64,000 nt of DNA from Leptura quadrifasciata (Eukaryota; Arthropoda; Insecta; Coleoptera; Cerambycidae). Below are positions 43,701-55,700 of the stretch, piece after piece (the stretch's first letter is position 1; every line of letters begins with the position of its first letter). The notes beneath the pieces are model-generated. The model was not told the origin of the DNA. It saw only the letters and a list, made by a program, of their open reading frames with translations, and did no database searches. Position numbers and translations under genes: made by a program. The DNA lies in the NCBI GenBank assembly GCA_963675555.1, contig OY776678.1, positions 8,476,171 through 8,540,170 of the forward strand. The letters are read 5' to 3'.

Positions 43701-46700
43701 AATTTAATTTGACCAAATTAACCTGTAACTTCAAATGTCTGAAATAGATTTAATTTCAATGTAAATCACACATCCACATATAGCAAATAGTTGACATTAA
43801 ACAGCTGTGTGTTATATCAGTGATAAATATGACGAAAAGCAATGACCCCAGAATCGAACCTTGTGGAATTCCTAATGTATGTATCCAGTTTTGATATCAA
43901 CAACTCATGTTGTCATGTCAGTCAAAAGCTTTAGAGGCATCAGTGTAGATAACATCTACCTGATTTCCCTCATCAAGTTCCTCAGAAAGATCCTGAGTTT
44001 TCTCAAGAAGATTTGTGACAATAGGGCGTCCAAACATAAATCCATGCTGATGTGGGGATATCAAGTTTCTTGTTTGGAAATATACATTGTATGATAATTT
44101 CAAAAGTTTTGCAAAAATTACAAATAATAGAAATTGGTCAGTAGCTGCTCATTTCATTTCTATAGCCTTTCTTATATATGGGGCATATTCTGCTTTCTTT
44201 CCGCAATTGGGGAAACTGACAGGATGTTATTATAAAATTAAATATAATGTAGAGCGGTTTGGCGAAGAGCATTGCACAATCTCTTATTACAAATGCAGGT
44301 ATTAAATCTGGACCCACAGTACAATTTCTTTTAATTTAATTTTTTAGTTACTTCAAGTAAGCACTACTTTTAGGTATTTCTAATTAATATATTTAAAAAT
44401 ACTCTACATACGTTTCGACTTTTTACAAAATATCTCGATAAGACGCTAATTTGCAAAAAATAATGTTTTCCCCAAACCGAATGGATTTTACAAAGCTTAG
44501 TTAGCTCTGAACATACTTTGATATATAAAAACTAGATAGTTCGAATTTCCGTGTCTATTTTGCCTCAACTAACGAATTTTCAACTTTCTATCACCTCTTT
44601 ATTGCAATAGTTCTCTTCTTTTCCAGACAATCAGTAACGTTTGTTTGGACCACCCTATACTCTGAACAAGTTGAACTTCAAAGTAGCCTTGCCATGTTAT
44701 TTAACTAATCAAAATAAATAAAAATATCGATTAGCAATTAGTGTAGATATAATACATGCGATGGCATGATAGATGTACCGTCGAACTTTGTTACAAGTAA
44801 ATATTTTACATTCAAATTACAAATTTAACACTAACATTTACTTTAATTATAACATTATAAGTCTCACTAATCATCCTTCCCGCTCCCCTGTCTCAAACAT
44901 GGATGCATTCTCAGTGACATGACGTACTTAGCCGTATAATTTGCTCGGACTTCTGAGACCTTACCAAAGGTTAATTACATTCAGAATAATAATTATTAGA
45001 ATGATGTATTCCAGTCGGGTTTAACAATGTGTATGTTTCCATATATGATTTTAGATAAGGCAGAGTTAGAGCAATGTTAAAAGTGTAACGAAAAATAATA
45101 TTTAAATCGGTACAAGTTGACGAACTTCGTATTTTGAAAACTAAAAAAACACGCTTTAATAGCAAACCGAACTAAAAAGTAAAAAATAATATTTAAATAT
45201 TAAGATTCATTTTATTGTAAAAAAACATGGGGTATATAACACCCACGCTTTTTACAATAAAATGAATCTTAATATTTAAACATTATTTTTACTTTTTAGT
45301 TCGTTTTTTAGTTTTTTTAAACTATAATTTTTTAAAACTTACTAAAAATCATTTAATTAACACATTTTCATAATTTTTATTATTATTGTATTTTGAGTTG
45401 GAATATAAATTAAAAACAGCGGCTCCTCCGGCAAAATCTCGAAAGAGATTGGTCATTTTTTAAATTTTATTTTATCCTGATGATCCTGGTGAGGTCATTA
45501 GAACAAAGTTGTCAAATTATTGTATTGTCATCTGGCCTTGATAAGTGCGCAAAGTTTCAGTTTAATGTGACGTTTTGAAGTGAGTGAGAATCACGTTAAA
45601 AGATTCCTTTACAAACAAACATACAGGTGAAGCTAATAAAAGCATGTTAAAAACAATAAAAATGGACAGAATTTACTCCAGTTAACCAGTAATCAACTGC
45701 CAGTCTTTGCAAGGGCGGGGAAGACAGGGATTTGATCTACGTGGAAAATTCGTTAACTTGAACAAGAATAAATTATAAACATCTATAAACAGATATAGAT
45801 ACATGAAATAACTTCCATAATACCAAAACGTCCAGATTGAGAATATCAATTTAAGCCGGTAATTTTCCAGGCTTTTGAACACAAAATGTGAAAATTGACA
45901 CGTGGGACTTTATCACAAATAAGGATTATGTATTTTTGTCAAGTAACGACACGTCTCCGTTTGCAAAATTACTTAAAAATGTTTTTTTTTACATAAAAAC
46001 CGCCACGCGTGAGTTAACTTGAAAATATTTTAGATATGTATAGTCCAAGTAACGACTTCCTGAGACAAAAAAACTAAACAAAAACTTTACAACATCATTA
46101 TTATCGCCGCGGCCCACCGGCGGCATGCCTAACATCAAACGATCAAACGACTCGCCGCACATTAAAAACGAGCGAGATGCTTTGCGGTCGAGAGTAAGAG
46201 CACAAAGAGTAATGGTATTTTAACGAGGTCGTAAAGATTTTGTTACGTTTTTTCTGTCTCAGTTTATTCCTACTTGAACTATACATATAGAATGCCCTAA
46301 AATATCGTTAGTATACTTAGGAAAGCGACTCATAACGTAACCCCCGTCCGACCCTACTCATACCACTTGTTGCCTTTCGTTGTATAGGTTGCCCTTTAAA
46401 GAATGGGCCAAACTTCGGCAGTAGGTCGATATGGGATGTCAAATGCAAATTTTTTTTTATTAATTTTTTGTTATATCTCTCTTATCTCTACTCAAGGAAC
46501 TTACTGTTGAGGTATGGCCCATTCTTTAATGGACCCCCAGTATACAGGGTGGGGCAATAGTGCATCGGACCTCGATATCTCGAGTTCTACAATAGCTAGA
46601 AATTTTTTAAAAAATTGCGAATAAACTAGATAAAAAAGTCAATAACTGAAAATTATTTTCGAACATACAGGGCGAGCCCAAGACGAAATTACAGGACCGA

Positions 46701-49700
46701 GTTCTATTAATTCACCATGTCATAATTTGGCAAAATTTTTACTTAAAATTATTGATCCATTATCTGGAAATACCGATTCATATATTAAAAATAGTAAACA
46801 TTTCATAGAAAAAATTTATGAAACCGATATTCATGAATCACACCTGATGGTTAGTTTTGATGTAGTTAGCCTCTTTACCAATGTTCCGGTAGATGAAACA
46901 TTAAAAATAGTTAAAGACAGGTTGCTAAATGATAATAATTTGGAAACTAGAACTAAATTAAGTGTAAATAGCATAATGGAACTCTTAACACTGTGTATAA
47001 AAACAACCTATTTTCAATTGGACAATGAGTTCTATCAGCAGGATTTTGGTATGGCTATGGGGTCTGCATTATCACCAATTTTAAGCAACATATTTATGGA
47101 GAACTTTGAGAACACACATGTTCAAAATTGTATAAACAAACCGGTTGTCTGATGGAGATATGTTGACGACATCTTTGCAATTTGGCCTCATGGTGTTGAT
47201 TTACTAGATAGTTTTTTAGAAAATATAAATAGTAAGGAACCGTCTATTAAATTCACATTAGAAGTAGAAAGTAGGAATGAACTACCGTTTTTAGATGTTT
47301 TAATTAGAAGGATAAATAATACAATTGAAACAAGCGTTTATAGAAAACCAACACATACTAATAGATATCTAAATTTTAACTCAAATCAGTCAATAAATGT
47401 TAAAAGGGGTGTTGTAAAATGTTTATACGATAGGGCCAAAATAATTTCATCTAATAATGAAATATTAAATAACGAGAAAAAATTTATCAAAGAGGTTCTA
47501 GTACAAAATCAATATCCTGAAGCCTTTGTTGATAGAGTTTTCATAAATGTTGAAAATAGGGACAATCAGGTACGACAAAAACCTGAACGTCATTAAACAG
47601 CAATAATTCCTTATGTATACGGACTATCGGAAAAGCTACGCCGTATAGGTGACAAATTTGATGTTAAGACGATATTTCAAACGGGGAACACTTTAAGATC
47701 TATTTTAACAAAAACAAAACCGATAAACAGGGAGCAGAATTCAAAAAACTGTATTTACAATATCCCGTGCGAATGTGATAAATGTTATGTGACCTTTCAG
47801 TGTGAGGTTGGATGAGCACAAGAACTACATTAGAAAGAATGAAATTCAGAAATCAAAGATTTGTGAACATGCTTGGGAAAACGGACATAGAATAAACTGG
47901 GACTCGGCAAAAATTTTAACAAAAGAAACAGATACGAAAAAAAGAAAAATTAAAGAATCAGCAATAATCTTATTAAATGAAGATAAGTGCGTATCGAATT
48001 GTTCTGTAGATATTTGTACAACCTGGCTACCAATGTTAAAAGAAGAACTTAACAAACTCAACATTATCTAAAAAAATATCATCAGTTCTATGTTCTGTGT
48101 AAGTAGTAAGTATCTATGGAAATAACATAAACAGAATCTTAAAGCTGTGTATTTGACATACACAGCAAAATAAGAGTTCTTCAAAAAATAGCTTTGAAAA
48201 CGGAAAGAGATTACTTTCCGAAACGTCAGCAAAATACATTATTTTTGTGTTTATTCCGATTTATATTATTTGCAAAACATAACCTCTGACTTTTCCTTTG
48301 GCGTAAACGTCACGGGCGCAGAGGCTTTTTTTCCAATAATTCTATTATTTTGTAGATTCGGTGATTTGTTTTGAAGAGGATAATAGTACATGTGGTAGAA
48401 AACCCAAATAATAATAATAGGAAAGAATATTCGTAGAATGCCACAAATAACTTTCAGACAATACCGAGTGCCTTTTTTTTTAATAATTGCTATGTATATC
48501 AGTACATTTTTTGAAGCCTCTTTCTAGGCTCTATTCATTCCTATATTAGCATTGAATATCTCCCAACCACTTGGATGTAATGAATTTTTTTGTTGAAATA
48601 CAGTCACAATTGTAGGTTTTAAGAAAAACTTATGTGAATATCAGTTACAAGACATCTAATTAATGTTTTTGAATCATTTTCATTTCCTAAAAATGTACAG
48701 GGTGGCCAAAAATTATTTTTCAATTTAGAACATTTTAAATTGAATTTTCTCAATGTTTTCAAATGAAACACCCCGTATATTTTTCGACGGTGTGATGTAG
48801 AAATGAAAAACGAACATTTTCTTGCAACCGATTTGTTTCATTGTGCGATAATTGCAAAAAATTTAAAAAATTATGTTTCTTCAAATAACTCACATCTCTG
48901 TGCGCTTTTGAAATGAGGTTCCCACTGTTCCTAATACTGCCGGTGTGATAGATGTTTTTATTCCTTCCTTCATATTTTGTACTATTGTTGGCGTGTCTCT
49001 ATAAATATTTTCCTTCACGTATCCCCATAAAAAGAAATCCATTTTTGTAAGATCTGGAGATTTAGTGGGGCCATTTCTTCCAATCCATTGATTAGAGTAG
49101 GTATTATTTAAGTGGTCTCTAACTCATTTAAATAATGTGATGGAGCCATCATCTTGCTGAAACCACATCCTATTTCGAATTCTTTCAGGGAGATTTACCA
49201 ATAATTGTGGCAGATAGTTTTCCAAAAAATGAAGATAAATAGCTCCAGTCAATGTACCATAAAAAAAATATGGCCCTATTACATGTTCTCCAATAATTCC
49301 GTTTATAGACCATCTGTATTGGTTATCAACTTGCATAAGAAAGTAAGGATTCTCCGAAGTATAATAATGGAAATTGTGCCTATTAACAAATCCATTTTTA
49401 TGAAAAGTTGCCTCATCACTGAATAAAACAGTATTGAAGAAGTTGACATCATGTTGCATTTTACCTCTGGCCCAATTACAAAATTGTAGGCGCTTTTGAA
49501 AATCGTCATCAGAATTCCTGGTGCATTTGAATATGATATGCATGCAACTCATTTGTTTTTAAGATGCAACCCACACACCGTCTACTTATTCCTACTAATG
49601 AGCTCACTTCTCTTTGACTAACATGGAGATTCTCAACCTTACCAGCACCACAGAAAACTCATTTTCTTCGTTCACAACACGTTTTATTCTTTCACTTTTT

Positions 49701-52700
49701 TTATATTCGACATTTCCAGTTTCCAGAAATCTATCGAGAAGGTTTTGGAAGCTGCTAACAACAGGGATCCTTCTTTCAGGATAACGTTGGTTATGAATTT
49801 TATTGGCAAGTAAACAATTTCTGTCTGACTCGCCCAAAAGAAAAGTCATGTCTACAAGTTCCGCTTTATTAAAATTCATATTGTAAAAGTCCAAATATTT
49901 TAAATTCAATACAAATTGTGACGACCGATAAGTGTGGTAAATGCTCCTTTGTACACGACAATTTATACCAAACTGAGGTTTTATTGCTTGTCAAATAACG
50001 AAAATAGCAAAAAAATGTACAAAAAAACATTACAGTAAAGGACCGGTTAAATACTATTTACTCATTTCAATGGATTGGAAGAAATGGTCCCACTAAATGG
50101 CCTCATTTCAAAATTGCATAAAGACGTGTGTCAATCAAAATGGGCAACACGTCGAACACCTATTATAAATTGTTTTCTAATGAATTATTTGAGGGAACCT
50201 CTTTTTTTTAAGTTTATTCTTGAATTTGATACTTTTTTATTTATAAAACGAAAATGGTTGCAATTAGCCATAGGGAAGTACTTACAAAACATGTTTTTCA
50301 TTTTTACATCACATCGTCGAAAAATATACAGGATGTTCCATTTGAAAAAATTGAGAAAATTCAATTTAAAATGTTCTTAATTGAAAAATAATTTTTGGCC
50401 ACCCTGTACATTTTTCGGAAATGAAAACGATTCAAAAATATTAATTAGATGTCTCGTAACTGGTATTCACATAAGTTTTTCTTAAAACCCATAATTGTGC
50501 CTGTGGTGATTTTTTAATATCCATTTGCAGGTCGCATTATTTCAACAAAAAAATTCATTACATCCAAGTGGTTGGGAGATATTAATAGGAATGGATAGAG
50601 CCTAGGAAGAGGCTTCAAAAAATGTACTGATATACATAGCATTCCATTTAAAAATCGGCAGCTACTAGAAGCGGCTGGAACCTCCCCACTCGGTGGATCT
50701 CTGAAGCCGAAAAGAGCATTAAATTGTGTGACAAAACGGCACTAAACGTAATCCGATCTCATCTAAAACCTTTTCAGATTTTCTGGGGCATTAAAAAAAC
50801 CCTCAACTTAATGAATTTACAATCATCTATGCGAGTTATTACCTACATTATCGCTCGTTGAATAATATACTATCAGGATATTAACAACTTTAACATCACT
50901 TGAACGACTAAGAAAATCTAGTTATCCTAAATACTACAGATTTGTAAAGCAACAAACTGAAAATTGGTAAAGTGATAATCTATAATAAATTCACCAACGA
51001 AGGTACAGAAAGCATATGATATTGATATTGTTACATCTACCTTTAAAGTTTGTGACAATCCACTAAAAGTTACCAATATGCCGAAATCTTATTAACATGA
51101 GATGACACCAACGTTATCGGATGACAAATGATGACAATGACAATCGTCAAAATTTACTCATTGTAATCCGATCGCTCGCGGCTGTCTTTGTTAAATGAAA
51201 CATTAGCATTTCAGTAATTTTACTAGATTTTAGAGGAATATTTGTAGTTTAATTCTTCGATTTGTCCTATATATATATTTAAAAACGTAATCCGCTCTAC
51301 TTCTAGAGCAGTGAAGAAACCCTCACACGTGAATTGACACGTGATGTGACGAGTTTCACGACGTAACGCCTACGCGCATCGATCATGTCATGCGAAATGC
51401 GATCTATGCTTCATATTTGCTTTGTTTTTAATTTTTTTCACGGAAACCAAATCGAAAGGGTGGAAGTGTGATATATCCTTGAAATCAGAATTTTAACTGC
51501 TTTTCAAGGGTTCCATTGCAAATTGAAAGTAATTATAAAATAAGCAACTTGTTGCGTCAAAATGGCACTAAACGTAATCCGATCTCAACCAAAACCTTTT
51601 CAGATCTTCTGCGGCACTAAAGAAATGCACATGCAAAGTTTCATTCAAATCCGTTCAGTAGTTTTGGCGCTATCGTGCTAACACACATACACACACACAG
51701 ACATTTTTCAAAAACCACTTTTTTGGGTTCCTAGGACCTCAATACGTAAAGATTTAATAAAGTAAAGGTGTTATCGCGGGAACAGGACAATGTCAAGAAA
51801 AAAAAAAAAAAAAGGCTTGCCCACGAATTTTTTTTTTTTTTTTTTCTTGATAAAGATTTAATGTTATCTCAATTTTCGTTTTTGAACCAATTTTAGTAAC
51901 CTCTCACAATTTTATTGTGGAGAGGTTAAAAAAGGCACTTGGTCCTGTAATTTCGTCTTGGCTCGCCCTGTATGTAAAATAATTTCCAGTTATAGACTTT
52001 TTTATCTAGTTTACTTGCAATTTTTTAAAAAATTTCTTGCTATCGTAGAACTCGAGATATCGAGATCCGACGCACTATTGCCCCACCCTGTATGTTTTTT
52101 TCTTAGGCGTATGGATGTAGGTCAGTATTTCATTCCTTAAATGTTTATGGATAAGTTCTGAATCCCCATATTTAATCTGAAATGTCAAAATCCGAAGAAA
52201 TATCGAAGAGCGATTTTTATTAATGTATTTCTTGCTGAAACATTTATTTAATAGGACTATATCCATTAAAAATGCCACTCCCCACGTAGTACAACACACG
52301 CCGTCATACTTTACGAGCAAATCTTGAAATATATTTGTACAACGAATTGTATTGAAAAATTGTAATGTGACGAAATAACAGGCAGCTCGCTGGATAAATT
52401 TTGTTCTGAGGATTTCCTGTTAACCTTAAATGAGGCCAATATATTCTCAACCTCAATGATTACAATCAAGGTTTATGTACCTACCTAGTTAATAAATATT
52501 TTATCAAATGCAAATCGTGTAAGTTATGTAATATAGTAATAAACGAGTGTTTTCATCGTATGGTTACGAAATCTTGTTTCCTTAATTAATGCGGTAGTAT
52601 TAGTTTGAGATGTTCATCAGACCAAGAGTTTGGATAAAGAGACTTCCTCACTCTACGGTTTTACGTTTTGCAGAAATGACAACCTGACCACGTAATTTTG

Positions 52701-55700
52701 CGAATAATAAAGTATCTTTTCATAACTAACGAACACAAAATTACTGTTGTTGAATATCACTAGATTTTTCTTTTTGCGACTGCAGTTTTCTAGATGTTCT
52801 ATATTAGACTACTTATTAATACATTAACATTATGCTAAATATGTAGGAGCAAACGAACAATGCAGGTGGGCACTATTATTATATTAAATCGGCAAACAGT
52901 CAAGTTTCCAATATATTCGAGCTCAGATTTACGGTGCACTCAAAAAAGGCAACAAAACTTTACGACCTCATCATTATCGTCGTTGGACCATTCGGCCCGA
53001 TGTCATCAAATAAGCCGGCGCACATTAAAAACCTATAAAGGTAAGCGAGTCTATTTGCGAACGAAATAGTATAGAGCCGTAAATTTTTATGTATTAGAAT
53101 CTACATATTCATAATACTAGACAGTAACGCGCTGCTAAAATTGAACGACTGAGTTGGTGATCTAAATATTTCAAGTGCGTACCTGAGCGCAATTACTTTT
53201 GCGACTAGTTTAACGGTACCTATTTTAATTGTTATAGTACGTCTCACACATTAACGATATAGTCAAGCTCAAAAGTACTATAATTTGCTAAATAATTCGA
53301 TCTTCAAGGTCACCTAGTCAAAACACAATAAAAAAGTACTTCAGACATTTAAAATAGCCAAAGACCACAATTTTTCAAAAATAATTCTGAGAAAATTCGT
53401 ACCACATCGATAATTCACAATTAACCTAAATTTATCAACAGAATATTTCAAACATCCAAACTAACCAATTTATAGCAAAAATCTTACAAACGACTGCCCT
53501 AAACAATACCGCCCCCTCATTACCTCGATTCACATCAAAACCACTCTCCAAACCCCAAGTCAAAATATTTTAATTCACTTCCGAAAACTTTCTATAAAAT
53601 AATTTCTCTTCAAATCAACCTCTAATTCAATCTTCCATTTATACATCAAAATATACTTCATTCACAATTCCAACAAGCCATGATCACGTTCATGAAAATT
53701 TTCTTCCGAAATACTAATATCAAAACTTATTTCCCATTCATATGTTTCGTACGCGTTGACAGCAACTCGTGGCAATCTGCACTTCAATCAGCAAAACTTA
53801 CTTCCACTTCGTTTCAACGCCGGCGATAGAACATTCTCAATATGACATTAATATGGGTTAAATTATGACTTCCAACATTACGGGACTAATTCAATTTTCA
53901 TTTATATATCAAAAAATCCTAGTTTTCATTGTCGTATTTATGATATATTTTTCAGCCCTGAATTCAAATTGTTCAAAACAATTGCGCAATATTTCACAAT
54001 TTCCAGCCCCATAGACTGTCAGAGGACATATCCAGCTCTATCCAGACTTCTGTGAGCCAAGTCCCCATCGTACCATATAAATAGCGGAGTATGACGAGTT
54101 TAAAACAAGCCAGTTTCGGTGTCCTCAAGTTAGTTTCTGCGTTCAGCGAGCGAAGTCTCTAAACTAAACATCCACCCAACTAAAAATCTTCTCTAAGGGA
54201 AAATTTCAAGTGTTGATACGTTAAATAATTTAATCTCGTGTAAACAATTTTAATTTTCATTTAAAACAAAGTGTTTAATGTCAAGAAAAGTATTTACAGG
54301 GTGTAGCTCTTGATCCTGCCATAAAATATAAATTTAATAAGGTACTAGTCAGATTCTAATAAATAAATACAGCTCCGAAGCATATACAGGGCGAAGCATT
54401 TGTCCCGTTCCAACCATTTAAAAACTAACCACCCCAACTTCAAAAAATCAAAATTAAGTGCACGACAGACCTCCTGAGTCTCAACTTAAGCTCTCCATAG
54501 CAATTTTTTTATTTTTACAACCGCGAGAGGCACCTACGTGTTCATAATGAGGTCGTAAAGTTCTTATTGCCTTTTTTGAGTGGATCGTAAATCTGAGCTT
54601 GGCTATATCTAATTAGTTATTAAGGAGGTTAGAATTTGGATCTTTACATTATTAATTACATCAATATCATACCAACGACTATAAGCTGATAAGTACACAA
54701 TATAAAATGTCCAATCCAACTTGTGTTCGTCAAAGATATTTACACTGTCCGAAGAAGAATAAACTACTGGTAACTTGACTAATCTTTCATTGTGAAAAAT
54801 CACGTTAAATTATCTTGTTTGTAAATTTCAATTGCCCCTAATATGTTTAATTTTCAGTTTATCTATTAAAGGGAAATTATGATTGGTTTCTAAAAAATAG
54901 TTTGCAATATTTGAATTAATTTTATGATTTTAAATGTTGATTATAACTAATATTGAATCTCCTTCCTATTTGACCGATATAACAGCTATTGCATTCTTCG
55001 CGATGTCACATTTACACAATTTAATTCTTCTTTATTAATTTCAGGACTGAAGGGATGAAAGGGCAAATTCTAATGAACGATAATGAAAGAGACCTGAGCC
55101 AGTTTAGAAAATTATCCGCCTACATAATGCAAGATAACCAACTTCATGCAAATCTAACGGTGGATGAGGCCATGGCAGTTGCCGCCAAATTAAAGATTGG
55201 AGAAAAGAGAGAGTTCGCTAGAAAAGCCATCGTAAGTGAAACCACAATCATTTCTATAATTTAATGTTGGCTATTATAGTCATCTGCAATTTCACTTTTG
55301 CAGATAAAAAACGCAACAAAAACTTTACGACCTCATTAGAAACCTTTATTCTCTGTACTATCTCGTCCGCAAATTGGTCACTTACCTTTATAGGTATGTC
55401 GGCTTGTTTGACGACAACATACCGAATAGTTCAAATGTGCTTTTAGAGGGCGGAATATTAAACATAATATTTTTAGTCGCAAACTCCTCTATAAATCCTT
55501 AGTTTACTATAAGGAAAGTAACCAGACTGCAACCAAAGTTACAAATCTGGCGCGTTAAGTGTAATAATTGCATATTACCATCAAAACGCTAATGCTTCGA
55601 TTGCAACAAACACCAGCCGAAAGACTGATCCTATTTAAAGGAGCTCCCTTGCCAGGATCAGTCTTTCGGCTGGTGTTTGTTGCAATCGAAGCATTAGCGT

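Larger units (their letters stand above)
48488..50641. mobile_element. Inverted pair of mariner-like elements
   Basis: The ends tgctatgtatatcagtacat and its inverse start arms of over 300 bases that include tgtacagggtggccaaaaat. The left part carries a near-complete transposase on the minus strand; the right part carries only a transposase end on the plus strand. Both 3' ends therefore face outward. Confidence 0.8.
46555..52090. mobile_element. 5.5-kb composite with 145-bp inverted ends
   Basis: Left arm 46555-46698 and right arm 51941-52090 are inverted copies (cagggtggggcaatag outward, gacgaaattacaggacc inward). TA dinucleotides flank both outer ends, as for mariner/Tc1 insertions. Inside are a Penelope-like relic starting exactly at the left arm's inner edge, an inverted mariner pair, and unassigned sequence. 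No transposase matches the outer ends, so it may be a nonautonomous element that received other insertions. Confidence 0.75.
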
